Origin: Curtobacterium caseinilyticum
Lineage (GTDB): Bacteria > Actinomycetota > Actinomycetes > Actinomycetales > Microbacteriaceae
Reading direction: 5' to 3'
DNA: 64,000 nt
Assembly: GCF_030363035.1 (NCBI RefSeq)
Contig: NZ_JAUCMN010000002.1
Location: forward strand, 1 to 64,000
Shown here piece by piece: positions 1 to 8,327 of the stretch (position 1 is its first letter; each line of letters opens with the position of its first letter). The notes beneath the pieces were generated by a model. That model saw only the letters and a program-made list of their open reading frames with translations. It was not told the DNA's origin and made no database searches. A program made the position numbers and the translations under genes.

Positions 1-137
1 CCGTTGACCTCACGAGCAGCGATGCCCGCGACCTTCGACACGACGGTGTCGTCGATCGTGGTCTTGCCCGCGGTGCCGGAGGCGTGGGTGCCGGTCGAGC
101 GGGTCGATGCCGGGGTGGTCGTGGTGGTGTCAGCCAT
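1..137 (-). CDS. Asp23/Gls24 family envelope stress protein (partial, N-terminus only)
   Basis: Only the first 45 codons lie in the window; the rest runs off the left edge. The start is an ATG preceded by an AAGGGAG ribosome site. A Thr-rich leader is followed by GKTTIDDTVVSKVAGIAARE, which resembles the opening of the Asp23/Gls24 (DUF322) domain: a start like T-x-I-x-x-x-V-V-x-K-I-A-x-x-A-A. Such proteins are small alkaline-shock or cell-envelope proteins that sit at the membrane in Gram-positives; their biochemical role is not settled. It is downstream of and co-directional with the AraC-type gene, but a T-tailed hairpin separates the two, so it is probably transcribed on its own. The family call rests on 45 residues. 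Confidence 0.7.
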   Translation of the reverse strand, partial: MADTTTTTPASTRSTGTHASGTAGKTTIDDTVVSKVAGIAAREVN

Positions 138-253
138 GGTGTGCTCCCTTCGATGCCCGCCAGGACACGTTCCCAGCGGTTGCTGTTCACGGATGGGACG
201 GGCTGGCACCGAGGTTCGTCACGCCACCGTCACGGGATCCAGCGCACTTCCAG

Positions 254-277
254 GAAAAATGCCAGAACGCCGGTTCT
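254..277 (-). terminator. Rho-independent terminator after the AraC-type gene
   Basis: On the minus strand an AGAAC-CGGC-GTTCT hairpin is followed four bases later by a run of five T. It lies just downstream of the stop of the regulator at 302. A second imperfect hairpin (GTGTCCC/GGGTACAC) sits at about 279-300. It is one of the few hairpins in this window with a real T tract. Confidence 0.6.
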
Positions 278-301
278 CCGTGTACCCCGGAGGGACACGG
301 C

Positions 302-1495
302 TCAGGCGCGGCCGCCGATTCCGGCTTCGGTGTTGCGGGGGGCGGCGTCGCGCACGGACCGCACGTAGGCCATCGGGGACTGCCCGCACTCCTCCTGGAA
401 CAGCTGCTGCAGCCGACGGGGTCGGACGCCCGCTGCGGCGGCGATGGCCTCCACGGTCAGGTCGGTGCCCGCGTGTTCGGTGATGTACGCGATCGCGCGA
501 CGCACCCGCCACGACGTCCGCCCGGCCTCCGGGCGGGCGGCCCGTGACGTCCGGAGCGTCGCCGCCGGGTCCTCGCCGAAGCGGTCCCGGTAGGCCGCGG
601 CGAAGCGGCCCGGGTTCGTGAAGCCCCACCGGCGGGCGATCGGCGTGACGCCGTCATCGCCGGGCGCCCGCAGGAGCTCGCGGCGCACGCAGTCCAGGCG
701 GTGGTCGCGGAGGAACCGGTTCGGGGTCGTTCCGAGCGTCCGCGCGAAGACGTCCTGCAGGCCGCGTTGGCTGAGCCCGCAGGCGGCGGCGATGTCCGGC
801 ACCGAGGGGCGGTCCTGCGCGTGCGCCTCGATGTACCGCACGGCGTCGCGGAGTCGGTTCGCGACCGGGACGTCCTCGCCGCGGTTCCGGATCGGGAAGG
901 TGTCGAGGACGACGACCGCCAACCGGCGGTTCAGTGCCGTCCGCATCTTCCCCACGACGCGGTCGTCGAGCAGTGCGGGCGCGAGGTCCTGCACGAGTCG
1001 ACGGAGGGGTTCCTGCTGGGCGACCGCGGCGTCCTGTTGGTCGAACAGCAGCGGGCCGCTCGGCATGCGGTACCCGAGCTCCTCGCCGACGGAGCGCAGG
1101 AACGAGTCGGAGAGGTGCAGGCCGTTGTAGACGGTGTCGGCGGACGCGAACCGGTACGCCTCGGATGCCGAGGCGATGTAGGGACTGCCGGGCTCGATCA
1201 CCCGCGTGCGGTCCGCGAAGTGCATCTCGAGGCGCCCCCTGGTGAGCCAGAACACGACGTGGTCCGTCCGCGGTCCGATCAGGCCACCACGACGTCCGCC
1301 CTCGGAGCGCATCGTGCGGAGCGTGACGTCGTCGTCCCCGACGATCGTGTACTCGTACCGCGTCCCGTCGGTGACGAAGGTGTCGGAGCCGAGGTCGCTG
1401 CCGTTGTACTCGGCCGAGAAGATGCGCGCGTAGTCGGTGCCGTCGCCGTCGGTGAACCGCAGTCGGCGGAATCCGTTCGTCGACGAGGTGCTCAC
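302..1495 (-). CDS. AraC family transcriptional regulator with an extra C-terminal half HTH domain
   Basis: Cytoplasmic DNA-binding regulator of 397 residues from a GTG start (VSTSSTNGFRRLRF). The N-terminal half (about 1-190) looks like the AraC-binding-like ligand/oligomerisation domain, including the stretch VFWLTRGRLEMHF. A full AraC HTH domain follows at about 215-310, with both helix-turn-helix units (VPDIAAACGLSQRGLQDVF, then GVTPIARRWGFTNPGRFAAAY). Unusually, a further segment of about 60 residues (RRAIAYITEHAGTDLTVEAI then AAAAGVRPRRLQQLFQEEC) repeats the first HTH unit of an AraC domain and then stops. The target is unknown. The gene is divergent from the csoR copper operon across 271 bases. 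An upstream in-frame extension is possible but would enter the repeat-bearing intergenic region, so I prefer the GTG. Confidence 0.85.
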   Translation of the reverse strand: MSTSSTNGFRRLRFTDGDGTDYARIFSAEYNGSDLGSDTFVTDGTRYEYTIVGDDDVTLRTMRSEGGRRGGLIGPRTDHVVFWLTRGRLEMHFADRTRVIEPGSPYIASASEAYRFASADTVYNGLHLSDSFLRSVGEELGYRMPSGPLLFDQQDAAVAQQEPLRRLVQDLAPALLDDRVVGKMRTALNRRLAVVVLDTFPIRNRGEDVPVANRLRDAVRYIEAHAQDRPSVPDIAAACGLSQRGLQDVFARTLGTTPNRFLRDHRLDCVRRELLRAPGDDGVTPIARRWGFTNPGRFAAAYRDRFGEDPAATLRTSRAARPEAGRTSWRVRRAIAYITEHAGTDLTVEAIAAAAGVRPRRLQQLFQEECGQSPMAYVRSVRDAAPRNTEAGIGGRA

Positions 1496-1551
1496 CGGGG
1501 CATCATCGCAGCCCTGTCCGGGAAGCGCGCTCCTGCGGGACGCGACCGCGG

Positions 1552-1596
1552 CCGGACGGGAGGCGCAGGGGGACGCACACCGCGCCTCCCGTCCGG
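1552..1596. repeat. Dispersed inverted repeat family A, copy 1
   Basis: Perfect 15-base arms: CCGGACGGGAGGCGC at 1552-1566 and its complement at 1582-1596, with a 15-base loop. It shares the GACGGGAGGC core with eight other copies in the window. This copy is the exception in position: it lies between two divergent genes (AraC regulator and csoR), where no terminator is needed for either. Confidence 0.8.
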
Positions 1597-1724
1597 TGCG
1601 GCACCCGCCGATCCGCGCGCCGGAGCGGATCGCGCGAGCACGGCGGAGGTCTCCGTCGTCCGGCACCAGCGGTGCAGTGTGCTGACACATTCTCAGGGAG
1701 CAGTACAGGTTTCGGTGCTCGAAA

Positions 1725-1743
1725 TACCCCAGGGGGGTACCCT
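1725..1743 (+). promoter_or_regulatory. CsoR operator overlapping the csoR-copZ-copA promoter
   Basis: TACCCCAGGGGGGTA (1725-1739) is a G/C-tract dyad of the kind bound by CsoR-family repressors. The adjoining TACCCT (1738-1743) is a plausible -10 element 23 bases before the csoR GTG. The overlap of operator and -10 fits repression that is relieved when Cu(I) binds CsoR. Confidence 0.7.
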
Positions 1744-1766
1744 GTTGCACGAGGACGGAGGGCACC

Positions 1767-2063
1767 GTGACGGAACACACGCACGTCGGGTACATCGACG
1801 ACAAGGACGACCTGCTCAAGCGACTGCGCCGCGCCGAGGGGCAGGTGCGCGGCATCGCGCGCATGGTCGAGGACGAGACCTACTGCATCGACGTCCTCAC
1901 GCAGATCTCCGCGGCGAACCGAGCGCTCGAGCGTGTGGCGCTCTCGCTGCTCGAGGACCACCTGCGCCACTGCGTCGCCGAAGCCGTCGCCGAGGGCGGC
2001 GAGGCCGCCGACGCCAAGGTGCGCGAGGCGAGCGACGCGATCGCCCGGCTCGTCCGCTCCTGA
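1767..2063 (+). CDS. csoR: Copper-sensing transcriptional repressor CsoR
   Basis: All-helical metal-sensing repressor of 98 residues, GTG start. The copper ligands of the family are visible as Cys40, His65 and Cys69 (spacing 25 and 4, the same as in the studied mycobacterial CsoR). The stretch LLKRLRRAEGQVRGIARMVE is the basic DNA-binding face of the first helix. In known systems the apo-tetramer binds a GC-rich dyad and releases it on binding Cu(I). A matching dyad overlaps its own promoter, and the next two genes encode a copper chaperone and a Cu(+) ATPase, so it most likely autoregulates this export operon. Confidence 0.93.
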   Translation: MTEHTHVGYIDDKDDLLKRLRRAEGQVRGIARMVEDETYCIDVLTQISAANRALERVALSLLEDHLRHCVAEAVAEGGEAADAKVREASDAIARLVRS

Positions 2064-2109
2064 CGTGACGCCCGCTCCACACCACCACCACCACCACGAG
2101 GAGGACCCC

Positions 2110-2328
2110 ATGACCACCGAGACCGTCGCCGTGACCGGGATGACGTGCGAGCACTGCGTGGCGAGTGTGACCGAGGAGGTCTCCGAGCTCGCCGGCGTCA
2201 CCGACGTCGCGGTCGCACTCGTGCCGGGCGGCTCGTCGTCCGTCACCGTCACCTCGGACCGTCCGCTGGACGACGAGGCCCTCCGCGGCGCGATCGCCGA
2301 GGCAGGGTACGAGGTCGTGGACCGGTGA
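2110..2328 (+). CDS. copZ: Copper chaperone CopZ (HMA domain protein)
   Basis: Seventy-two-residue heavy-metal-associated domain protein. GMTCEHC (residues 10-16) carries the CxxC that binds Cu(I); the family hands copper to the partner ATPase or to CsoR. I chose the ATG at 2110 because GAGGAGG lies six bases upstream. An in-frame GTG at 2065, one base after the csoR stop, would add a 15-residue leader containing six consecutive histidines, but it has no visible ribosome site. The gene ends in a GTGA overlap with copA, so the two are translationally coupled. Confidence 0.92.
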   Translation: MTTETVAVTGMTCEHCVASVTEEVSELAGVTDVAVALVPGGSSSVTVTSDRPLDDEALRGAIAEAGYEVVDR

Positions 2329-4580
2329 ACGAGAGCGTCGTCGAGCTCGACATCACGGGGATGACCTGCGCCTCGTGCGCGAACCGCATCGAGCGGAAGC
2401 TCGGCAAGCTGCCGGGCGTCAGCGCGACCGTGAACTACGCGACCGAGCAGGCGCAGGTCACGGTCACCGAACCCGACTCGGTCGACCCGACGGCGCTCGT
2501 CTCCGCCGTCGAGTCGGCCGGCTACGGCGCGACCGTTCGCGTGCAGCGGCCGGAGCCCGACGCGCCCGACGACACCGCTCCCGCCGACCCCACCGCGCCG
2601 CTCCGCCAGCGACTCGTGGTCTCGGCGGCCCTCGCCCTGCCGGTCGTCCTGCTGTCGATGGTGACCGCGCTGCAGTTCCCGAACTGGCAGTGGGCGGCCC
2701 TGGCACTGGCCGCACCCGTCGCCGTGTGGGGTGCCCTGCCGTTCCACCGGGCCGCGTGGGTGAACGCCCGCCACGGTGCCGCCACGATGGACACCCTGGT
2801 GAGCGTCGGCGTCCTCGCTGCGTTCGGGTGGTCGCTGTACGCCCTGTTCCTCGGTGACGCCGGACGTGCCGGCATGCACATGACCTTCTCGTGGTTCGCG
2901 ACCGACCCCGAGGCGAGCGACCTCTACCTCGAGGTCGCCTCGGCCGTGACGGTCTTCATCCTCGCCGGTCGGTACATGGAGGCCCGGGCGAAGCAGCAGT
3001 CCGGTGCCGCACTCCGTGCGCTCCTCGAACTCGGGGCCAAGGACGCCGCGGTGCTCCGCGACGGTCCCACCGGCACGGTCGAGCGCCGGGTGCCGACCGC
3101 GTCGCTCGTCGTCGGCGACCTCGTGGTCGTGCGCCCGGGGGAGCGGATCCCCAGCGACGGCGTCGTGCGAGAGGGGTCCTCCGCGGTCGACCTCAGCATG
3201 CTCACGGGCGAGTCCGTCCCGGTCGAGGTCCGGCCCGGTGACCGGGTCACCGGAGCGACCATCGACGTCGGCGGCCGGCTCGTGGTCGAGGTGACGGCGG
3301 TCGGTGCCGACACCGAACTCGCCCGGATGGGTCGGCTCGTCGAGGAGGCACAGACCGGCAAGGCCGCGGTGCAGCGTCTGGCCGACCGGGTCTCCGGGGT
3401 CTTCGTCCCGATCGTGATCGGCCTGGCCGTGCTCGCCTTCGTCGGGTGGCTCGTGGCCGGCGGCTCGCTGACCGCGGCGTTCACCGCGGCCGTCGCGACG
3501 CTCATCATCGCCTGCCCCTGCGCGCTCGGCCTCGCGACGCCCACGGCGCTCCTGGTCGGCACCGGGCGGGGGTCGCAGCTCGGCATCCTGATCGGCGGAC
3601 CGCAGGCGCTCGAGCGCACCCGCACGGTGGACACGATCGTGCTCGACAAGACCGGCACCGTGACCACGGGGGAGATGCGCGTCGCGGCGGTGTCGGTGGT
3701 CCCCGACGCCGGTGTCGACGAGGGCGAGCTGCTGACGCTGGCCGCCGCCGTCGAGGACGGGTCCGAACACCCCGTCGCGCGGGCGGTCGTCCTGGCCGCG
3801 CAGTCGCGGGACCTCGACGTCCCCACGGCGGAGCAGTTCGCCGCGACGCCCGGCGCGGGGGTGCAGGCCGTGGTCGACGGCGAGGTCGTCGTCGTCGGCA
3901 CCGCGCGCTGGCTCGCCGGGTCGTGGGCCGTCACCGTGCCCGGGGCGCTGGCGGCACAGGTCGCTGCGGCCGAGGACGGCGGCGGAACCGTGGTCCTCGT
4001 CGCTCGGGGCGGGACGGTGCTCGGCGCGGTCGTCGTCGGCGACACCGTGAAGCCCGAGGCGGCGGACGCGGTCCGGCGCTTCGTCTCCCTCGACCTCCGC
4101 CCGGTGCTGTTGACCGGCGACAACGAGGGCGCCGCCCGCTCCGTCGCTGCGCAGGTCGGGATCGACGAGGTCCACGCCCGCGCGACCCCCGCTTCGAAGC
4201 TCGACACGGTCCGCGGGCTGCAGGCCGAGGGACGGACCGTCGCGATGGTCGGCGACGGCGTGAACGACGCGGCAGCCCTGGCGGCGGCAGACCTCGGCAT
4301 CGCCATGGGGGCGGGGACGGACGCGGCGATCGCGGCGAGCGACATCACGGTCGTCAGCGGTCGGCTGACCGTCGTGGCCGACGCGGTCCGACTGTCGCGG
4401 GCGACCCTGCGGACGATCCGGGGCAACCTGTTCTGGGCGTTCGCGTACAACGTCGCGGCGATCCCGCTCGCGATGGCCGGACTGCTCAACCCCGTGCTGG
4501 CCGGCGCGGCGATGGCGTTCTCGTCGGTGTTCGTCGTCACGAACAGCCTGCGACTCCGTCGCTTCGCCCCCACCGCGTGA
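2325..4580 (+). CDS. copA: Cu(+)-exporting P1B-type ATPase
   Basis: Membrane ATPase of 751 residues that pumps Cu(I) out of the cytoplasm. The GTG start overlaps the copZ stop by four bases. Domains in order: N-terminal HMA domain with CASC at residues 15-18; a first set of membrane helices (about 85-190); actuator domain with TGES near 293; the CPC metal-selectivity motif at 397-399; the phosphorylated Asp441 in DKTGT; SEHPVA in the nucleotide-binding domain; [10 protein letters not shown] from 643; two last membrane helices. This is the usual length with a single HMA domain. As last gene of the csoR-copZ-copA operon it should be induced by excess copper. Confidence 0.95.
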   Translation: MNESVVELDITGMTCASCANRIERKLGKLPGVSATVNYATEQAQVTVTEPDSVDPTALVSAVESAGYGATVRVQRPEPDAPDDTAPADPTAPLRQRLVVSAALALPVVLLSMVTALQFPNWQWAALALAAPVAVWGALPFHRAAWVNARHGAATMDTLVSVGVLAAFGWSLYALFLGDAGRAGMHMTFSWFATDPEASDLYLEVASAVTVFILAGRYMEARAKQQSGAALRALLELGAKDAAVLRDGPTGTVERRVPTASLVVGDLVVVRPGERIPSDGVVREGSSAVDLSMLTGESVPVEVRPGDRVTGATIDVGGRLVVEVTAVGADTELARMGRLVEEAQTGKAAVQRLADRVSGVFVPIVIGLAVLAFVGWLVAGGSLTAAFTAAVATLIIACPCALGLATPTALLVGTGRGSQLGILIGGPQALERTRTVDTIVLDKTGTVTTGEMRVAAVSVVPDAGVDEGELLTLAAAVEDGSEHPVARAVVLAAQSRDLDVPTAEQFAATPGAGVQAVVDGEVVVVGTARWLAGSWAVTVPGALAAQVAAAEDGGGTVVLVARGGTVLGAVVVGDTVKPEAADAVRRFVSLDLRPVLLTGDNEGAARSVAAQVGIDEVHARATPASKLDTVRGLQAEGRTVAMVGDGVNDAAALAAADLGIAMGAGTDAAIAASDITVVSGRLTVVADAVRLSRATLRTIRGNLFWAFAYNVAAIPLAMAGLLNPVLAGAAMAFSSVFVVTNSLRLRRFAPTA

Positions 4581-4696
4581 CCCGGTGGCCTGTGCGCGGC
4601 GACACCGCGACGGCACTACGCTCGGACGTGGTCCGCGACGCAGCGCTGCGGTGACCCGCGGTCCAGTACGTCTTGAAGGTACCCAGGAGGACCGAA

Positions 4697-6406
4697 GTGA
4701 CCGAATCCGCTCCCGTCGACCCCACATCGACCGACGGCTGGAAGACGCTCGCCGGCATCGCCGACGGCTTCACCCCGGACCTGCGCGGCTGGTTCGACAG
4801 CGACCCCGGTCGCGCCGAGCGCTACACGTTCCAGGCCGCCGACCTGACCGTCGACCTGTCGAAGGGCCTGGTCGACGACGAGATCCTCGGCGCCCTGCTG
4901 CAGGTCGCGAAGGACACGAACGTCGCCGAGCGCTTCCAGGCGATGCTCGCCGGTGAGCACATCAACGTGACCGAGGACCGCGCCGTGCTGCACACCGCGC
5001 TCCGTCGTCCGAAGGGCATCGAGCCCGCGCTCGTCGTCGACGGCCAGGACGTCGACGCCGACGTGCACGCCACCCTCGACAAGGTCTACGCCTTCGCGTC
5101 GAAGGTGCGGGACGGCTCGTGGACCGGTGTCACCGGCAAGCGCATCGAGACCGTCGTCAACATCGGCATCGGCGGCTCGGACCTCGGCCCGGTCATGGTC
5201 TACGAAGCACTCAAGCCGTACGTCCAGCCCGGTCTCGAGGCGCGCTTCGTCTCGAACATCGACCCCGCGGACATCTACGAGAAGACCGCGGACCTCGACC
5301 CCGAGACCACGCTGTTCATCGTCGCGTCGAAGACCTTCGGCACGCTCGAGACCCTCACCAACGCCCGCCTGGCCCGCCAGTGGCTGTGGGAGAAGCTGGG
5401 CCTGACCGGTGCGAGCGACGACGAGAAGTCCGATGCCGTCGCGAAGCACTTCGTCGCCGTCTCGACCGCGCTCGACAAGGTCGCCGCGTTCGGCATCGAC
5501 CCGGAGAACGCCTTCGGCTTCTGGGACTGGGTGGGCGGCCGCTACTCGGTCGACTCGGCCATCGGCACGAGCGTCATCATCGCGATCGGCCAGGAGAACT
5601 GGGAGCAGTTCCTCGCGGGCTTCCACGCGATCGACGAGCACGTCCGCACCACGCCGCTCGAGCAGAACGTCCCCGTGCTGATGGGTCTGCTCAACGTCTG
5701 GTACACGAACTTCCTCGGGGCGCAGAGCCACGCGGTGCTGCCGTACACGCAGTACCTGCACCGCTTCGCCGCGTACCTGCAGCAGCTCACGATGGAGTCG
5801 AACGGCAAGCGCGTCCGCTGGGACGGCACCCCGGTCACGACCGACACCGGCGAGGTCTTCTGGGGAGAGCCGGGCACGAACGGCCAGCACGCGTTCTACC
5901 AGCTGATCCACCAGGGCACGCGCCTGATCCCGGCGGACTTCATCACCGTCGCGAAGCCGGCCCGCCCGCTGAAGGACGAGTCCGGCGACGGGAAGGCCGT
6001 GCAGCCCGGGCAGGACGTCCACGCGCTGTTCCTCGCGAACTTCTTCGCGCAGACCAAGGCGCTGGCGTTCGGCAAGACCGCCGACGAGGTCCGCGCCGAG
6101 GGCACCACCGACGAGGGGATCGTCGCGGCCCGCACCTTCACGGGCAACAAGCCGTCGACGTCGATCCTCGCGCCGGAGCTCACCCCGAGCGTGCTCGGCC
6201 AGCTCATCGCGCTCTACGAGCACATCGTGTTCACCGAGGGCACCATCTGGGGCATCGACTCGTTCGACCAGTGGGGCGTCGAGCTCGGCAAGCAGCTCGC
6301 GCTGCAGATCGCCCCGGCGGTCGACGGCGACCAGGACGCCCTCGCGTCGCAGGACTCGTCCACGAAGGCGCTCATCGCCAAGTACCTGGAGCTGCGCGGC
6401 GCGTAG
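4697..6406 (+). CDS. pgi: Glucose-6-phosphate isomerase
   Basis: Cytosolic enzyme of glycolysis and gluconeogenesis that interconverts glucose 6-phosphate and fructose 6-phosphate. The 569-residue length is normal for the long bacterial form. Visible motifs: [13 protein letters not shown] (155-167), [15 protein letters not shown] with the catalytic Glu367, GEPGTNGQH ending in His398, and [11 protein letters not shown] with Lys532. I chose the GTG at 4697 because AGGAGG sits six bases upstream. A TTG eight codons earlier overlaps that ribosome site. It is transcribed alone, with TACGCT at 4617-4622 as a possible -10. A long family A hairpin follows the stop. Confidence 0.96.
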   Translation: MTESAPVDPTSTDGWKTLAGIADGFTPDLRGWFDSDPGRAERYTFQAADLTVDLSKGLVDDEILGALLQVAKDTNVAERFQAMLAGEHINVTEDRAVLHTALRRPKGIEPALVVDGQDVDADVHATLDKVYAFASKVRDGSWTGVTGKRIETVVNIGIGGSDLGPVMVYEALKPYVQPGLEARFVSNIDPADIYEKTADLDPETTLFIVASKTFGTLETLTNARLARQWLWEKLGLTGASDDEKSDAVAKHFVAVSTALDKVAAFGIDPENAFGFWDWVGGRYSVDSAIGTSVIIAIGQENWEQFLAGFHAIDEHVRTTPLEQNVPVLMGLLNVWYTNFLGAQSHAVLPYTQYLHRFAAYLQQLTMESNGKRVRWDGTPVTTDTGEVFWGEPGTNGQHAFYQLIHQGTRLIPADFITVAKPARPLKDESGDGKAVQPGQDVHALFLANFFAQTKALAFGKTADEVRAEGTTDEGIVAARTFTGNKPSTSILAPELTPSVLGQLIALYEHIVFTEGTIWGIDSFDQWGVELGKQLALQIAPAVDGDQDALASQDSSTKALIAKYLELRGA

Positions 6407-6419
6407 CGACGCATCCACG

Positions 6420-6469
6420 GGACGGACGGGAGGCGCGGTGCCGGCTGGCACCGCGCCTCCCGTCCGTCC
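6420..6469. repeat. Dispersed inverted repeat family A, copy 2 (between convergent genes)
   Basis: The longest perfect copy: 23-base arms beginning GGACGGACGGGAGGCGCGG (6420-6442) and its complement (6447-6469) around a GGCT loop. It begins 14 bases after the pgi stop and could act as a terminator despite lacking a T tract; the lipoprotein gene converges from the other side. Confidence 0.85.
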
Positions 6470-6496
6470 TCGCGCTGGCACCTGAGCGACCCGGCC

Positions 6497-6567
6497 CCGA
6501 GACTCGGCCCCGCGGACGTCTTCGCGGCTCGCGGGCCGCGAACTTGTCCGCCTGCGCGAGACTCGGC
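6497..6567. repeat. Dispersed nested inverted repeat family B, copy 1
   Basis: The outer motif CCGAGACTCGG (6497-6507) recurs as CGAGACTCGGC at the right end. An inner pair, GCGGAC-x-TCTTCGCG and CGCGAAC-x-TGTCCGC, flanks the centre. The same nested design recurs at 56720-56790 and, degraded, at 60461-60531. It lies just downstream of family A copy 2. Confidence 0.7.
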
Positions 6568-6594
6568 AAGCGCGTGCTCGGGCGAGCGCGCGCC

Positions 6595-7506
6595 TCAGCG
6601 GGCGAGCGGGTCGAGGTTGAGCGACGTGCCCTCGTAGAGGTACTGGTCGTCGCCGAAGACCTGCACGCCCTCGTTCAGCCAGACCAACGCCTTCACGCTG
6701 ATGCCGAAGCGGGCGGCGACGTCGCCGATCAGGTCGTTCCGCGCCACCGTGTAGGAGCGCGGCGCGCCCGATGCCGTCGCGGCGGTCAGCTGTCCCGCGG
6801 CGTTCGCCCGGGCACCCCCGTCGACCGGGTGCACGTTCGTCTGCCGCGCCGGGACGGACCACCGCACCGGCGCCACCGCGAGCACCTTGTCCGTCGCGAT
6901 CTCGACGGGCACGTCCGCCTGGCCGGGCTGTGCGGCCGAGGACACCACGAGTGTGACGAGCCCGGACGGGTCCACCCCGGAACCGTCGAGCGGCACCGAC
7001 GTCGCCAGGGGTGCCGAGGTCGGACCGCCGAGCACGACGTCGCCGACGCCGTGGTAGGTCAACCCGTCGCCGACCTGGCGTGACCGCTCGAAGAACCCGA
7101 CGTCGATCGGCACCGGCAGCGTCGACGTGACGCCGCTGTACTGCGCCGTGAAGGTGTCGTCCCCGTCGGCGACGACGCGGTAGTGGAAGTGGATGCTCCC
7201 CTTCGGCGAGGCGACGTCGCCCTCGCTCAGGACGGTGCCCGCGGGGATGGCGGTGAGCACCGGGTCGGGGAGCGCGGCCTCGGTGGGGACCGGGGTCGGC
7301 GCGACCGGGGTGGCCGACGCCTCGAGCAGGTCGGCGTCGGATCCGCCGTCCGGCGTCGCGGTCGGGGTCGCCTCGGCGGTGCGGGTCGCCGTCGGCGGGT
7401 CCGAGGGCGCCGGGAGCGCTCCGTCGGACCCGCGCAACAGCGAGCAACCGGACAGCGCGACGACGGTGACCAGGCAGGCGGCGCCGGTCGCAACGGTTCG
7501 GTTCAT
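6595..7506 (-). CDS. LysM domain lipoprotein
   Basis: Secreted lipoprotein of 303 residues, ATG start with a GAGGGGG ribosome site. The N-terminus has a hydrophobic signal segment and the lipobox LSGC with Cys21 as the lipidated residue. A Thr/Pro/Ala-rich linker (about 30-80) would span the wall. A middle region of about 150 residues matches nothing I recognise. The C-terminus (SYTVARNDLIGDVAARFGIS, then WLNEG) is a LysM peptidoglycan-binding domain. It is likely tethered to the outer membrane face and bound to the wall; whether the middle part is enzymatic is unknown. Transcribed toward pgi; divergent from the gene at 7617. Confidence 0.88.
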   Translation of the reverse strand: MNRTVATGAACLVTVVALSGCSLLRGSDGALPAPSDPPTATRTAEATPTATPDGGSDADLLEASATPVAPTPVPTEAALPDPVLTAIPAGTVLSEGDVASPKGSIHFHYRVVADGDDTFTAQYSGVTSTLPVPIDVGFFERSRQVGDGLTYHGVGDVVLGGPTSAPLATSVPLDGSGVDPSGLVTLVVSSAAQPGQADVPVEIATDKVLAVAPVRWSVPARQTNVHPVDGGARANAAGQLTAATASGAPRSYTVARNDLIGDVAARFGISVKALVWLNEGVQVFGDDQYLYEGTSLNLDPLAR

Positions 7507-7616
7507 GATTCCCCCTCGGGTCCCGATGGTACTGCCGGAGACGGAGCGACCGGCTCGTCGGGGGCCGGGATGTGTCCTGAGGTGGAGCTGTCGGTCCGAG
7601 CGGCTAGCGTCGAGGC

Positions 7617-8126
7617 ATGGACCGCCACGAGATCCTCGCCGCAGCAGCCGCCGCCCACGCCGCGCGCATCGCCGAAGCAGGAGGGGACGACACCGCCGCC
7701 CGGCAGCGAGCGGCAGCGGTCGACGGGCGGCAGCACGGTGGCGACGAGGGCGCGGCGGATGCGGCACGGGCCGTCGAGCGTCGACGCGCCGGCGAGGTCG
7801 AGCGGGCGGCCGAGCGCACCGAGGGCGCCCTGTCCGACTGGCACCGCATGGGCACCCGCCGCGGTGTGACGCCGGATGAGCAGCTCCGGAGCGCCTGGAC
7901 GGTCACGGGGGTGCCGGAGCCGGGGGCCGCCCGCGCCCTGGCGAACGTGCTCCTGTCCACCGCCGGGCACGCCGGTCGCGTGGCGGACGCAGCACGGCGG
8001 AACCCGGCCCTCGGCGGTGCCGCGAGTGCGGCTGCGCGCCGGACCGTCCGCCGGTACACCGACCACGGTGCCGGCATGGCCTCCCTGGGGGACGTCCTCG
8101 GTGACGGGCCCGGCGGTACGGACTGA
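7617..8126 (+). CDS. Hypothetical protein, Ala/Arg-rich
   Basis: A 169-residue protein that I do not recognise. It is rich in Ala, Arg and Glu with predicted helical stretches (ILAAAAAAHAARIAEA; AADAARAVERRRAGEVERAA), has no signal peptide or membrane segment, and ends in a Gly/Asp tail. The ATG lies seven bases after a TAGCGT (7605-7610) that could be a -10 box, so the message may be nearly leaderless. GC-rich third positions support this frame over the long frame on the opposite strand. Divergent from the LysM lipoprotein gene. Confidence 0.55.
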   Translation: MDRHEILAAAAAAHAARIAEAGGDDTAARQRAAAVDGRQHGGDEGAADAARAVERRRAGEVERAAERTEGALSDWHRMGTRRGVTPDEQLRSAWTVTGVPEPGAARALANVLLSTAGHAGRVADAARRNPALGGAASAAARRTVRRYTDHGAGMASLGDVLGDGPGGTD

Positions 8127-8187
8127 CGCCCACCGCCACCAGCCCGCGCCCGGTGCTGCGCCATGATGGTGTCGGGCCGTGACACAT

Positions 8188-8283
8188 TGGACCGCTCCCT
8201 CGCTGACCAGGTGTTTCGTGGACCGGTCCAAACGTCACATCGACAGAATGTCCAATTGACAGGACATGGATTCGGGTTACGAT
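8188..8283 (+). promoter_or_regulatory. Promoter and candidate operators of the sugar porter gene
   Basis: TTGACA (8256-8261) and TACGAT (8278-8283) are 16 bases apart, a strong promoter match. An ATGTCC-N8-GGACAT dyad (8248-8267) encloses the -35 box. Upstream, TGGACCGGTCCA (8219-8230) is a perfect 12-base palindrome and a related TGGACCGCTCC lies at 8188-8198. Two different dyads suggest control by at least one substrate-responsive regulator encoded elsewhere. Confidence 0.65.
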
Positions 8284-8327
8284 CGGCTCACGCGAAGACG
8301 CGATCACCCGACGAAGGAGTCATCCGA

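Noticed and set aside
2085..2100. His6-coding tract as a sign of engineered DNA
   Set aside because: The tract has a natural context (CAC repeat before a ribosome site in a copper operon) with no vector or linker sequence around it.
4616..7447. Minus-strand open frame (943 codons) across pgi and the lipoprotein gene
   Set aside because: It is antisense to pgi and crosses two hairpin repeats; pgi on the plus strand has all catalytic motifs.
7503..8231. Minus-strand alternative (242 codons) opposite the hypothetical gene at 7617
   Set aside because: Composition rich in Cys, His and Gly without motifs and overlaps the lipoprotein start region; the plus-strand frame has better codon use and a promoter-like box.
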